This document shows, piece by piece, positions 8,235 to 17,008 of a stretch of 64,000 nucleotides of DNA. Under the pieces are notes generated by a model. The model worked only from the letters and a program-made list of their open reading frames with translations. It was not told the origin of the DNA and searched no databases. Positions within the stretch are counted from its first letter, which is position 1, and each line of letters starts with the position of its first letter. The translations under genes and the position numbers were made by a program. The DNA comes from Caldilineaceae bacterium (GTDB lineage Bacteria; Chloroflexota; Anaerolineae; Caldilineales; Caldilineaceae): contig JAGNDO010000003.1 in the NCBI GenBank assembly GCA_018003515.1, forward strand, positions 62,001 to 126,000, written 5' to 3'.

Positions 8235-9176
8235 ATGGCGACAAGTATCTGGTTTTGGATTATTTTTAATGTGGCGATTTTGGGCTTGCTGGCTCTGGAT
8301 CTGGGGGTTTTTCATCGCAAGGCCCATGCGGTATCGGTCAAGGAGGCCGCCATTTGGTCGGTGGTCTGGATCTCCCTCTCCCTGCTCTTTAACCTGGGCA
8401 TCTTTCTTTTCGAGGGCAAAGAGATCGCCATGCAGTTTCTGGCTGGCTATCTGATCGAAAAATCCCTGAGTGTGGACAATATTTTTGTCTTTATCATGCT
8501 ATTCTCCTTTTTCCAGGTGCCGGCGGCCTATCAACACCGGGTACTCTTTTGGGGCATTTTGGGGGCGTTGATCATGCGTGGGGCATTGATCGGGGCCGGG
8601 GCCTTTCTGATCGCCCAGTTTAGTTGGGTACTCTACATTTTTGGCGCGTTCCTGGTCTATACCGGCATCCGCATGGCCCTGCAAAAGGACGATATCCATG
8701 TGGATGTGGATTCCAACCAGGCGGTGAAGCTTTTGCGCCGCATCTTCCCCATCACCGATGGCTATCGGGGACAGAAATTCATGACCGTGGAGAACGGGGT
8801 GCGCATGGCCACGCCCCTGCTGGTGGTCTTGCTGATTGTGGAGACCACAGACCTGATCTTCGCCCTGGACTCCATCCCGGCCATCTTCGCCGTCACCCAG
8901 GATCCCTTTATCGTCTACACCTCCAACGTCTGCGCCATTCTGGGCCTGCGGGCGCTCTATTTCCTCCTGGCCGGGGTGATGCAGAGCTTCCACTATCTTA
9001 AATATGGTCTCTCGTTGGTGCTGGTCTTCGTGGGCGTCAAAATGCTGATCGCCGACTTCTACCACGTCTCCATCGGTCTCTCGTTGAGCGTGATCGGGGT
9101 CGTTTTGACCGTCAGCATCCTGGCCTCCCTTCTGTTCCCCCGGCCTGGCGTAGCGACTATTTCGTCCGTGGAATAG
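8235..9176 (+). CDS. terC: TerC-family membrane protein, probable Mn2+ exporter
   Basis: The 313-residue protein has multiple hydrophobic segments in the TerC/Alx pattern. Family motifs are visible: LLALDLGVFHRKAHAVSVKEA near residue 20, EKSLSVDNIFVF (about 75) and the second acidic membrane motif ETTDLIFALDSIPAI (about 198-212); the paired Asp/Glu residues are thought to bind divalent metal during export. The ATG at 8235 is preferred to an adjacent TTG because it gives the better distance to GGGAG. The Mn2+-type riboswitch directly upstream supports manganese efflux rather than tellurite resistance. Confidence 0.9.
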   Translation: MATSIWFWIIFNVAILGLLALDLGVFHRKAHAVSVKEAAIWSVVWISLSLLFNLGIFLFEGKEIAMQFLAGYLIEKSLSVDNIFVFIMLFSFFQVPAAYQHRVLFWGILGALIMRGALIGAGAFLIAQFSWVLYIFGAFLVYTGIRMALQKDDIHVDVDSNQAVKLLRRIFPITDGYRGQKFMTVENGVRMATPLLVVLLIVETTDLIFALDSIPAIFAVTQDPFIVYTSNVCAILGLRALYFLLAGVMQSFHYLKYGLSLVLVFVGVKMLIADFYHVSIGLSLSVIGVVLTVSILASLLFPRPGVATISSVE

Positions 9177-9184
9177 ATCTTGAT

Positions 9185-9288
9185 CTATTTGGGCATCAAA
9201 AGGGGTACTCGTTCATCCCCGCCCCCCAATTCCGGGGGGCCGAGGGGAGGGGCTGAACAGCCCCTCCCCTCTTTTGATGCCCAAATAG
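9185..9288. repeat. Palindromic element / terminator after terC, including a dispersed GC-rich repeat (family G)
   Basis: CTATTTGGGCATCAAAAGGGG at the left pairs with its exact complement at the right end. Inside sits a short copy of the dispersed GC-rich element (CCCCCCAATTCCGGGGGG). It separates convergent terC and the TspO-like gene and may terminate both. Confidence 0.65.
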
Positions 9289-9301
9289 CCCTTATCATTC
9301 C

Positions 9302-10081
9302 TTACGCCAGGGATCCCTGCAAACGCCCTGGCGGTCGGGTGCGGATCAGCCCGGCGATCAACACCCCGGCCACGACCGCAACCATCGCCCCAGCTGTGCC
9401 CATCACCAAGGCTGTCCCCGTATATTTGACGATGATGCCCACATAGGCCCAGATCACCACCCCGGCGAAGGCCACATCCCGGCGGGTGTAGACCACAATG
9501 CCGGTGATGGCCGCGCCCACTACAATCACAAAGGCCGACCAGAACGGCCCGGAAAGGGGGGCACCTTCCCAGCCCAAGTTCTGCAAGAAGACTGTGGTGT
9601 TGGCGATGGTGGCCACGGTGATCCAGGCGGTGTAGATGCTGAAGGGCACGTTGATCAGCCACATCTCCCGGCGGTTGGTGGGCTTGATGCCCGTGCCGAT
9701 GCGTGCGTAGAGGGTCAGCAGGGTGGCGAGGATGCCCAACATGATCACCCAACTAATATTGACGTAAAGATATTGCCAGGCCACAATCCAGGCGCTGTTG
9801 AAGAGGTTGGAGGCCACAAAGAGCCAGCCAATCGAGCGCAGCCGGGGGTTTTCCCTCTGGCTGGGCAGGGAATGATAGAGCGTGAAGGCGGCCAGCCCCA
9901 GGTAGATCACGCCCCAGATGGCAAAGACATAGCCCGCCGGGGTGAAGTAGTTGACCCACCTATCCGAAATTTCCCCGGTGGTGATGTTGTTGAGGGGCAG
10001 GCCCGTGGCCAGCCCATTCATCACCAGGGTCAAGAGGGTGGTAAAAATCACAGCAAATTGTCGCCATAGGTCACGGTTCAT
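9302..10081 (-). CDS. TspO/MBR-like tryptophan-rich membrane protein
   Basis: The 259-residue integral membrane protein has about eight hydrophobic segments. A TspO-like signature appears early (ISDRWVNYFTPAGYVFAIWGVIYLG), and further Trp-rich helices follow (LFNSAWIVAWQYLYV, WLINVPFSIYTAWI). Classical TspO proteins are about 160 residues with five helices; this belongs to the longer relatives annotated as tryptophan-rich sensory proteins. TspO binds tetrapyrroles and related lipophilic ligands, but the ligand here is unknown. The start at 10081 has AAGGAG eight bases upstream. Confidence 0.7.
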   Translation of the reverse strand: MNRDLWRQFAVIFTTLLTLVMNGLATGLPLNNITTGEISDRWVNYFTPAGYVFAIWGVIYLGLAAFTLYHSLPSQRENPRLRSIGWLFVASNLFNSAWIVAWQYLYVNISWVIMLGILATLLTLYARIGTGIKPTNRREMWLINVPFSIYTAWITVATIANTTVFLQNLGWEGAPLSGPFWSAFVIVVGAAITGIVVYTRRDVAFAGVVIWAYVGIIVKYTGTALVMGTAGAMVAVVAGVLIAGLIRTRPPGRLQGSLA

Positions 10082-10173
10082 GGTGGATCTCCTTGTTGGG
10101 TTAGAAAGCGTTCAGTTCGGCAGAATTTTAATCAAGCGTCGGCAAGCACTTGTTGGCGTTTGAGAATTCAAAT

Positions 10174-10247
10174 GGGTGTGTTCAAAATGAGTTAGAGATA
10201 CTGGCTACCGCCCTGGGCTGAAAGCCAACTTATTTTGAACACATCCA
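10174..10247. repeat. Inverted repeat upstream of the TspO-like gene
   Basis: GGGTGTGTTCAAAATGAGTT pairs with AACTTATTTTGAACACATCC across a 34-nt middle with two or three mismatches. The 10082-10941 gap otherwise holds repeats and the rplU promoter; no gene was recognised there. Confidence 0.6.
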
Positions 10248-10334
10248 ATTCAAATTTGTACATTGTTTCTGTATTGTACAACTATTGTCCATGCATTGCA
10301 AATGCGAGGATTACTGAATCAAGCTAAGGGATCG

Positions 10335-10431
10335 GGTGTGGGTCAGCGTTTTGGAAACGAGCTGGGCAATCCCGGAATGGGCCGGTTCCTCTTGGGTTCA
10401 TGTAGATTTGTTGGCCCATTCCGGGATTGGT
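10335..10431. repeat. Diverged single copy of the 253-bp repeat's left half (family B)
   Basis: The order GGTGTG.GTCAG...TTTTGGAAACG...CAATCCCGGAATGGGCC...GGCCCATTCCGGGATTGG matches the left half of the tandem units at 22848-23586, with differences. It shows that this sequence is dispersed, not a one-off duplication. Confidence 0.6.
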
Positions 10432-10515
10432 GGGGCGCTCTCGTCCATTGAACCCAGAGCGGTTTATACCCAAAATTTCGGCACGCTTTATCACAGCTTA
10501 CTATTTCGGTGAACT

Positions 10516-10580
10516 GTAGGTGCGGTTTTCAACCGCACAACTTTGCTGCGGTCGGTTGTGCGGTTGAAAACCGCACCTAC
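10516..10580. repeat. Perfect palindrome of the GTGCGGTT type (family H)
   Basis: Two 26-bp arms are exact reverse complements (GTAGGTGCGGTTTTCAACCG... and its complement at 10555-10580) around a 13-nt loop. Each arm is itself a small hairpin (TGCGGTT-TTC-AACCGCA). A second copy lies at 46345-46424. Confidence 0.85.
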
Positions 10581-10627
10581 TCAACCCAAGGATTGGGGAG
10601 GGGACAGAGTAGGTTGACCGGCACGTC

Positions 10628-10680
10628 TACGGCGATTCTGCTCCTCCCCCAAACTGGGGGAGGCTGGGAGGGGGTGGGTT
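10628..10680. repeat. Dispersed GC-rich palindromic repeat, short copy (family G)
   Basis: CCTCCCCCAAACTGGGGGAGG is the core. Fuller copies combine CCCCCAATTCTGGGGGAGG, a short GTCGTGGAC-like link and CCCCCCAAAGTTGGGGGG, and recur in at least eight intergenic regions of this window. Confidence 0.7.
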
Positions 10681-10725
10681 GGCAGCTTCCCAGATCGTTT
10701 GACGTCGAACCAGCCCCCTGATTTT

Positions 10726-10754
10726 TTGACGTACCCGCCCATCTTGGCTATACT
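10726..10754 (+). promoter_or_regulatory. Promoter of the rplU-rpmA-rpmE transcript
   Basis: TTGACG (10726-10731), 17-bp spacer, TATACT (10749-10754). Transcription from about 10761 would leave a ~180-nt leader before rplU, long enough for a ribosomal-protein leader structure, though none was recognised. Confidence 0.7.
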
Positions 10755-10941
10755 ATACATTCGTGGGCATTGTGCGTCGCCCACGTTCTTGTTGTCTTGA
10801 CAAAGTGTTTTTCGGAAAAATCCGGAGACCCGGTAGCCAGCCTTTGCAGATCTCACAAGTTGAGATCCCACTGGGCAGGGCCGCAACACCAAAGTTCCGC
10901 CAGGCACATAGCCCAGCGGACGCGGCAGAAAGGGAAACTAT

Positions 10942-11253
10942 ATGTACGCAGTGATCCGAACCGGAGGCAAGCAGTATCGGGTTGCCCTGGGTCAGCAGGT
11001 CGAAGTTGAAAAATTGGAAGGCGTAGTGGGTGACACCATCACCCTGGACGATGTGCTGATGGTCGCCAACGGTGACGCGGTCACCATCGGTCAGCCCACA
11101 GTCGCCGGGGCCACGGTGGAATGTCGTATCACCGGCCAATATCGGGGTGACAAAATCCTGGTCTTCCGCTATCGCCCCAAAAAGCGCATTCGCGTGCGTC
11201 GGGGTCATCGCCAATACATCACCCGTCTTCAGATCAACGCCATCAACGCCTAA
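10942..11253 (+). CDS. rplU: Ribosomal protein bL21
   Basis: The 103-residue protein starts MYAVIRTGGKQYRV, the universal bL21 opening, and contains the RYRPKKRIRVRRGHRQYIT basic stretch that contacts 23S rRNA at the usual C-terminal position. Length is normal for the family. AGAAAGGG-type Shine-Dalgarno sequence lies about ten bases upstream. It heads a rplU-rpmA-rpmE run; bL21 and bL27 adjacency is conserved across bacteria. Confidence 0.97.
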   Translation: MYAVIRTGGKQYRVALGQQVEVEKLEGVVGDTITLDDVLMVANGDAVTIGQPTVAGATVECRITGQYRGDKILVFRYRPKKRIRVRRGHRQYITRLQINAINA

Positions 11254-11312
11254 TCCAATCCAAAAACCAGTATCGGGCGCTACAATAGAGTGCTACAGAG
11301 GAGAAAACCCTT

Positions 11313-11576
11313 ATGGCTCACAAAAAAGGCGGCGGTTCTAGCCGCAACAACCGAGACTCCAACGGTCAACGACTGGGCGTCAAGGCTTATGGCGGTGAAT
11401 TTGTGACCGCCGGTTCCATCATCATCCGCCAACGCGGCACCCGCATCCACCCTGGCGACAATGTCGGCAAGGGCAAGGACGACACCCTGTTCGCCATGAA
11501 CGACGGCTTTGTGACGTTTGAGTGGGCGAAGAAGAATCGCAAAAAGGTCAGTGTTCATTCCGAAAAGGTTAACTAA
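11313..11576 (+). CDS. rpmA: Ribosomal protein bL27
   Basis: The 87-residue protein begins [20 protein letters not shown], the conserved N-terminal tail that reaches the peptidyl transferase centre; no cleavable Firmicutes-type N-terminal extension is present. The body ([20 protein letters not shown]) is canonical. It sits 59 bp after rplU with GAGGAG upstream, in the same transcript. Confidence 0.97.
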   Translation: MAHKKGGGSSRNNRDSNGQRLGVKAYGGEFVTAGSIIIRQRGTRIHPGDNVGKGKDDTLFAMNDGFVTFEWAKKNRKKVSVHSEKVN

Positions 11577-11577
11577 C

Positions 11578-11925
11578 ATGCGCGAAGGCATTCATCCTAA
11601 ATATTATCCCACGGCCAGAGTGACCTGCTCTTGTGGCGTCTCTTGGCTGACCGGCAGCACCCAGCCGGAGATCCGCACGGACGTGTGCAGCAGTTGCCAC
11701 CCCTTCTACACGGGTGAGCAGCGCATCGTGGACACGGCCGGCCAGGTGGAACGCTTCATGAAGCGGCTGGAAGCGCGCCAGAGCAGCGTCGCCCGCAAGG
11801 AGATCGAAGCCACGGCCCGCAAGGAAGCCGACGACGCCGCCCGCAAGGCCCGCTCCCGGGGCGATGATCCCGAAGCCGCCGCCGCCAAGGTAATGGCCAA
11901 GTACGAACTGGCCGCCGAAGCCTAA
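11578..11925 (+). CDS. rpmE: Ribosomal protein bL31 with C-terminal extension
   Basis: ATG at 11578, one base after the rpmA stop codon, gives MREGIHPKYYPTARVTCSCG, the expected bL31 start. The zinc-binding cysteines are visible as CSCG and CSSC (four-cysteine form), followed by HPFYTGEQRIVDTAGQVERF. After about residue 68 the protein carries an Ala/Arg/Glu-rich helical tail of nearly 50 residues (RKEIEATARKEADDAARKA), so it is longer (115) than the usual 66-90. The tail is probably a lineage feature; it has no obvious function. Confidence 0.93.
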   Translation: MREGIHPKYYPTARVTCSCGVSWLTGSTQPEIRTDVCSSCHPFYTGEQRIVDTAGQVERFMKRLEARQSSVARKEIEATARKEADDAARKARSRGDDPEAAAAKVMAKYELAAEA

Positions 11926-11971
11926 GTCTTCTGGCAGGCATCTTCAATGCACAAGGCACTATAAGACCAAC

Positions 11972-12006
11972 AAAGGGCAGAGACTGTGGTCTCTGCCCTT
12001 TGCTTT
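11972..12006 (+). terminator. Hairpin after rpmE
   Basis: AAAGGGCAGAGAC and its exact complement form a 13-bp stem with a TGTG loop. Only a short T-tract (TTTGCTTTG) follows, so termination may be modest. Confidence 0.55.
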
Positions 12007-12166
12007 GGGGGGGGTTGGGGATTTGGGATTGGGGATTGGGGATTGGGGATTTGGGAGATTTAGGATTGGGCGATTACACAAAGTCGTCGTGCTAACCACC
12101 AAATCCCCAACCCCCAATCCCAAATCCCCAACCCCCAATCCCCAACCCCCAATCCCTAATCCCGGA
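12006..12166. repeat. Heptanucleotide tandem repeats in two opposing arms
   Basis: The left arm is a run of GGGGATT/GGGATTT heptamers (12010-12070) and the right arm a run of CCCCAAT/CCCAAAT heptamers (12103-12165), so the whole can fold back. It fills the rpmE-tdk gap. Similar short tandem heptamers are well known in heterocystous cyanobacteria. The same words recur inside lysT and around lysW. Confidence 0.8.
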
Positions 12167-12174
12167 GAAACCCT

Positions 12175-12798
12175 ATGCACTATCAACCCAACGGCGGCTG
12201 GATCGAACTGGTCTGCGGCTCCATGTTCAGCGGCAAGACCGAAGAGCTTCTGCGCCGCATTCGCCGGGCCGAGATCGCCCGCAAACGGCTTCAGGTCTTC
12301 AAGCCCCGCATGGATGACCGCTATGGCATGGTGCGGGTGGCCTCCCATGATGGGGTGGCCCATGAAAATGTGGTGGTGGTTGAAAAAGCGGTGGAAATTT
12401 TGGCCCATGTGGCCCCGGACACGGAGGTGGTGGCCATCGACGAGATCCAGTTTTACGATTGGGCCATTGCCGATGTCTGCACCACCCTGGCCGACCGGGG
12501 GATGCGGGTGATCGGGGCCGGGCTGGACCAGGACTTCCGGGGCGAGCCCTTTGGCCCCATGCCCCTGCTCCTGGCCCTGGCCGAGCGCATCGACAAGCTG
12601 CACGCCATCTGCGTGATCTGCGGGGCCTCGGCCAGCCGCACCCAGCGCTTGATCGATGGCCGCCCGGCCAACTATCACGATCCCATCATCCTGGTGGGGG
12701 GCAGCGAGAGCTATGAGGCCCGCTGTCGCACCTGTCACCAAGTGCCGGGCAAGGGCGGGGAGATAGAGATAGAGAGGGGAGATAGAGAGGGGAGATAG
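12175..12798 (+). CDS. tdk: Thymidine kinase (type II)
   Basis: The 207-residue enzyme phosphorylates thymidine with ATP in pyrimidine salvage. The P-loop [14 protein letters not shown] is at about 15-29, and the conserved DEIQFYD (Walker B-like) at about 88-94. Two CxxC pairs, CVIC and CRTC, make the structural zinc site of the tetrameric TK1-like family. The last ~15 residues ([13 protein letters not shown]) are coded by a GAGATAGAGAGGGG tandem repeat running past the stop, so the natural C-terminus has been replaced or extended by repeat sequence. GGAG lies eight bases before ATG 12175. Confidence 0.93.
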   Translation: MHYQPNGGWIELVCGSMFSGKTEELLRRIRRAEIARKRLQVFKPRMDDRYGMVRVASHDGVAHENVVVVEKAVEILAHVAPDTEVVAIDEIQFYDWAIADVCTTLADRGMRVIGAGLDQDFRGEPFGPMPLLLALAERIDKLHAICVICGASASRTQRLIDGRPANYHDPIILVGGSESYEARCRTCHQVPGKGGEIEIERGDREGR

Positions 12799-12844
12799 AG
12801 AGGGGAGATAGAGCAAGACTAAAGTTGGGGGGTAGGGGGGCGGG

Positions 12845-12949
12845 GGGGATCTGAGGGGGTGAACGTCCCCGGCACTCGCCAAAACGGGGTTCATGTTCGA
12901 GACCGCTGGTGGCGAGTGCCGGGGATGTGGCTTGACCCCCTGAGATCCC
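12845..12949. repeat. Inverted repeat downstream of tdk
   Basis: GGGATCTGAGGGGGT and GTCCCCGGCACTCGCC at the left face GGCGAGTGCCGGGGA and ACCCCCTGAGATCCC at the right. The near-perfect arms enclose about 30 nt. No gene lies here. Confidence 0.7.
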
Positions 12950-12980
12950 AAAGAATCCATTCCCTACCGCGTTCTATCCG

Positions 12981-13033
12981 ACGCTGCACAGAAAATCCCC
13001 GCCGATGATCGGCGGGGATTTTCTGTGCAGCGT
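12981..13033. terminator. Bidirectional terminator before the signalling operon's 3' end
   Basis: ACGCTGCACAGAAAATCCCC... forms an almost uninterrupted 26-bp stem with its complement through CCGCCGATGATCGGCGG. The A4/T4 tract inside the stem gives T-rich 3' sides on both strands, as in bidirectional terminators. Confidence 0.75.
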
Positions 13034-13060
13034 CGGTGTGGATGGGTCTGAGGCTTCTGC

Positions 13061-16000
13061 TTACCCAGGGCTGGCCGGATCTGGGGCGGATGGCCCCAAC
13101 AGGTCGCGGATGCGGTCGGAGAGTGTGTCCATCTTAAAGGGTTTCTGGATCCATGCCCCCTTCCCCATCTGTTGCAATAGCTGGTGGCCATCGTTCAGGG
13201 GATGACCGGTCATGATCAGGATTTTAATGGTTGGATAGCGCAGCGCCAGGGCAGTGGTCAGTTCTGCCCCCCCCATGCGGGGCATGACCAGATCGCTCAA
13301 GACCAGATCGACCCCGGCCCCGCTGCTGGCCTCTTCTTGCGCAAGGACTTCCAGCGCCGCCACCCCATCCTCCGCACACAGAACCCGGTATCCCAGTCCC
13401 TCCAAAGAATCCGCCACAGATTGACGCATGGCCGGGTTGTCCTCCACCAGCAGGATGGTCTCGCTGCCCCGGGAGATGACCGCATCCTCCTTGCTCTCCT
13501 GCAAGAGAGGCTGGGGAGAATTGAAGAGGGGCAGGTAAATGATAAAGGTCGTGCCCTGCTTCACCTGGCTGTTGACCGTGAGAAAGCCGTCGTGCTGCTT
13601 GACAATCCCATAGACCTGGGCCAACCCCAACCCGGTGCCCTGGCCAGGGAACTTTGTGGTGAAAAAAGGCTCGAAGATATGGGGCAGATCCGCCGCATCA
13701 ATCCCCGCACCCGTGTCCGAAACCATCAGGCAGACCCACTCTCCGGCGGTCATGTCGGGCAGGGGAGGGGGCTGGTGCGGGGTGGTGGAGATGACCGAGA
13801 GAGCAAAGCGCAGATCTCCGCCGCTGGGCATGGCGTCCCGGGCGTTGAGGGCCAGGTTCATCAACACCTGCTGTAGCCGGGTGGCATCGCCAAAGACAGC
13901 GTATTCGTTGCGGTCGTAGTCCAGGGTTGACCGTATGTTCTCCGGCAGGGTGCGCTCCAGGAGCTTGATCAATTCCTTGACCAGGGGAGAGAGATCCACC
14001 GGGGCTTTTTCCATCACAGAACGCCGGCTAAAGTCCAGAATCTGGCGGATCAGGTTGGTGGCGTGGTGGGCCTGGTCTTGGATGGTGGCAAGCTGGCCTT
14101 GCTGGCGGTCGGTAAGGTTGGGCGACTTGCGCAACATCTGGGCATAGAGCACAATGGCCCCCATGATATTGTTAAAGTCATGGGCGATGCCGGCGGCCAT
14201 CTGCCCCACGGTGGCCAGCCGCTCTTGGGCCTGTTGATAGCGTTGCTGCGTCCGCTCGGCGGTCACATCCCACATCACCAACAGCTTGCCGCCGCTGTGG
14301 GGACCAGCGGTCAAGGGCTGGGTCGCCACCTCAAGGATGCGCAGGGGCTGATTCAGGGTCAGTTCGTGCCGGAGTTGACCGCTACCAAGCTCAGGCAGGA
14401 AGGCGGAGAGGGGCTGATCGTCCAGGGCCGTCACCAGATCCCCCGTGGCCAGTTGGGCCAAGGCGGGCACAATGGCCAGGGCCGTGGGGTTGGCCAACAC
14501 CAGGCGCTGTTCCCGATCCAACAGCACCATGCCCTCGGGGGCATTGTCGATGATCTGCTGGGTCAACTGGACCTGGGCCTGGATTTCGGCAAAGAGGGTG
14601 GCATTGTCCACGGCAATGGCGGCCTGGCCGGCCAGGGTTTCCAAAAAGCTGCGCCACTCCGCGTCGCTTGCACGCGGGGTGCGGCGGAAGACTTCCATCA
14701 AGCCGATGATGCGATCTTTGGCGATCAGGGGGATGCCATGATAGACAGAAAAGCCTTCGTCGGCCCACATGGCCGTAAGGCGCGGGCTATCCTGGACTTG
14801 GCTGATCTCATCCGCCCAAACTACACGTCCTTCCATAACCGCTTGCCCCATCAACCCCTGGCCCAGAATGACGGGCTTCTCCTCGGACAGAGAGGTGCGA
14901 AAACCACGCCCGGCCACATGGGTCAGGGTTTGGTTGTTCGAATCAATCAGCAACACACAGGCGGCGTCCAGACCCAGGTGGGTGATGGCCTGTTCCAGGG
15001 CCACATCCAGGGTTTGGGCCAGATCTCGGTTGCTGGTGATGGCAACATCGATGGCGTGCAGGGCAGCCAGACGCTCCAGTTGGGTTTCGATGCGGGCTTG
15101 CGCCCGCCTGCGTTCGGTGATGTCGTGGCCGATCCCCACCAGGCCGATGATATTGCCCTGAAGGTCGCGCAGGGGAACCTTGGTGGTTGAAAGCCAGGTT
15201 GAATGGCCCGTGGCCCCGGTCACCAGCTCCTCGTGGTTGATGATGGATTGGCCAGATTGGATGACGGATTGATCGTCGGCGTAGAATTCGGCGGCCATTT
15301 CCGGGGCATAAAAGTCAAAATCGGTCTTGCCAATCGCCTCGTCGGGGGTGGCGGCCCCCAGCAGGCCCGCTCCGGCTATATTCTTGAGGATAAAGCGGCC
15401 TTCGATATCCTTGGCATAGATCGAATCCGGCAGATGATCGATCAGCGTGCGCAACAGTTTTTTTTCGTTGGCTAATGCCTCTTCCGCCCGCAACTGTTCG
15501 GTGATATCTCTGGCACTGTTGCGCACGATTGGCTCATGCACGCCTTCAGTGCGCAGGGTGCTGTCATACGCCCAGACGCGCTGCTCGCCGCTCTTTGTCA
15601 AGATGGCCATCCGGTGGCTAGCGCTGCCTGTGGCCTGGATCGCGGCCAGATAGGTCGGAAAGTCTTTGCGGTCTACGGGGGCCAGGATATCAAATACGTT
15701 CATGCCCAAGAGTTCTTCAACCGAGTAGCCGCTGATCCTGGCCGTCGCTGGGTTCACCGAAAGCATGTTTCCCTGAAGATCGTGGGTGCAGATCAAATCC
15801 TGGCTATTTTCCACCAAGTCACGATAGCGGTCTTCGCTTTCATGCAAGGCGTCCTCCGCCAGCTTGCGTTCGGTGATGTCGGTGATCGTGCCCACATAGC
15901 CGACGATCTGATTCTCAAGATTCAGTTCCGGGACCGCCTGCCCCATCACCCAGGCAATTGTGCCATCCGGGTGCATAAAACGATACTCTGACAGAGATGT

Positions 16001-17008
16001 CTGCTGCTGTTCGGTTGATGCTTGCCAGCCTTGGATAAGAGTCTTTTTGTCATCGGGGTGAACTGCGTCCAGCCAGCCATCCCCCAGGGCCTCTTCAGCC
16101 GACAAGCCGGAGATGGTACACCATTTCGGGTTCACATAGGTAGTGGAGCCAGTTGCGTCCGTGCGAAAGATGCCAACGGGCGACACCCTGGCCAGGGTTT
16201 GAAAGCGCTGTTCGCTTTCACGCAAGCGTGCTTCCGCCTGGTTGCGTTCGGTGACGTCCCGCACGATGGCCGTAAATAGCCGCTTGCCGCCGATATTCAG
16301 TTGCGAGATGGAAACCTCGCTGGCAAACGGCTCCCCGTCGGCCCGCAGACAGGTCAGGGCCAGGGCGGAACTTTTCATGGTGCGAGCGGTTGAATTTGCT
16401 TCTCCAAAACTGTACAAAAGCGCTGTGTGATCAGGGCGCACGAATTCGGGCAGAAAGCGTTCCAGAGAGTGACCGATCACCTCGCTGGCCTTGCACCGAT
16501 ACATCTGCTCGGCGGCCGGATTGAAGGCGACGATGATCTGCTCTTCATCCACCGTGATCAGGGCATCCATCATGGTGTCGAAGATGCCCGCCATCTGGGC
16601 GCGGCTGTCGTGCAGCGCCCGATCGGCCCGCCTCTTTTCCAGCACGGCGTGGATGGCCAGGGGCAGACGGCGGATGTGGGCCGGGGTCTTGATCACATAA
16701 TCCGCCGCCCCCCGCTTCAACGCCTCCACCGCGATGATCTCGGAGCCCGTGCCGGTGACGATGATCACGGGCAGCTCCGGCTTCTGGGCGTGGACTAAGT
16801 CGATCACTTGCAAGCCGTCAAAGCCCAGAATGTTGAAATCACTCAGGATCAGGTCAAAGCCGCCCCCGGCCAAGGTGCCCTCGAAGTCCAGGCGCGAAGC
16901 GACCGTGGTCAAGTCAAAGCCGCCGTGTTCTTTTTCCAGGGCGTCTCGCACCAGATCCCGGTCAAACGGATTGTCATCCACATAGAGAATGCGAATCGCT
17001 CTGCTCAT
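13061..17008 (-). CDS. Hybrid sensor histidine kinase (receiver-PAS repeats-GAF-PAS-HisKA-HATPase-receiver)
   Basis: Starting at ATG 17008 (GGAG upstream, start overlapping the preceding stop as ATGA) the protein is 1315 residues and soluble. Order: receiver domain (ILYVDDNPFDRDLVRD, Asp in LILSDFN); four PAS domains (for example FQTLARVSPVGIFRTD, YRDLVENSQDLICTHD); a GAF domain (AIDVAITSNRDLAQTLD to AAIAVDNATLF); a fifth PAS (QIIDNAPEGMVLLDREQ); phosphoacceptor box GQMAAGIAHDFNNIMG; ATPase domain with NLALNARDAMPSGG and DTGAGI; and a C-terminal receiver (ETILLVEDNP, Asp in LVLSDLVMPRMGG). It is the last gene of a three-gene minus-strand operon and probably completes a phosphorelay with the single-domain receiver before it. 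Confidence 0.9.
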   Translation of the reverse strand: MSRAIRILYVDDNPFDRDLVRDALEKEHGGFDLTTVASRLDFEGTLAGGGFDLILSDFNILGFDGLQVIDLVHAQKPELPVIIVTGTGSEIIAVEALKRGAADYVIKTPAHIRRLPLAIHAVLEKRRADRALHDSRAQMAGIFDTMMDALITVDEEQIIVAFNPAAEQMYRCKASEVIGHSLERFLPEFVRPDHTALLYSFGEANSTARTMKSSALALTCLRADGEPFASEVSISQLNIGGKRLFTAIVRDVTERNQAEARLRESEQRFQTLARVSPVGIFRTDATGSTTYVNPKWCTISGLSAEEALGDGWLDAVHPDDKKTLIQGWQASTEQQQTSLSEYRFMHPDGTIAWVMGQAVPELNLENQIVGYVGTITDITERKLAEDALHESEDRYRDLVENSQDLICTHDLQGNMLSVNPATARISGYSVEELLGMNVFDILAPVDRKDFPTYLAAIQATGSASHRMAILTKSGEQRVWAYDSTLRTEGVHEPIVRNSARDITEQLRAEEALANEKKLLRTLIDHLPDSIYAKDIEGRFILKNIAGAGLLGAATPDEAIGKTDFDFYAPEMAAEFYADDQSVIQSGQSIINHEELVTGATGHSTWLSTTKVPLRDLQGNIIGLVGIGHDITERRRAQARIETQLERLAALHAIDVAITSNRDLAQTLDVALEQAITHLGLDAACVLLIDSNNQTLTHVAGRGFRTSLSEEKPVILGQGLMGQAVMEGRVVWADEISQVQDSPRLTAMWADEGFSVYHGIPLIAKDRIIGLMEVFRRTPRASDAEWRSFLETLAGQAAIAVDNATLFAEIQAQVQLTQQIIDNAPEGMVLLDREQRLVLANPTALAIVPALAQLATGDLVTALDDQPLSAFLPELGSGQLRHELTLNQPLRILEVATQPLTAGPHSGGKLLVMWDVTAERTQQRYQQAQERLATVGQMAAGIAHDFNNIMGAIVLYAQMLRKSPNLTDRQQGQLATIQDQAHHATNLIRQILDFSRRSVMEKAPVDLSPLVKELIKLLERTLPENIRSTLDYDRNEYAVFGDATRLQQVLMNLALNARDAMPSGGDLRFALSVISTTPHQPPPLPDMTAGEWVCLMVSDTGAGIDAADLPHIFEPFFTTKFPGQGTGLGLAQVYGIVKQHDGFLTVNSQVKQGTTFIIYLPLFNSPQPLLQESKEDAVISRGSETILLVEDNPAMRQSVADSLEGLGYRVLCAEDGVAALEVLAQEEASSGAGVDLVLSDLVMPRMGGAELTTALALRYPTIKILIMTGHPLNDGHQLLQQMGKGAWIQKPFKMDTLSDRIRDLLGPSAPDPASPG

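Noticed and set aside
12006-12166. CRISPR or coding region in the heptamer runs
   Set aside because: The period is 7 bp with no spacers; it is a short tandem repeat.
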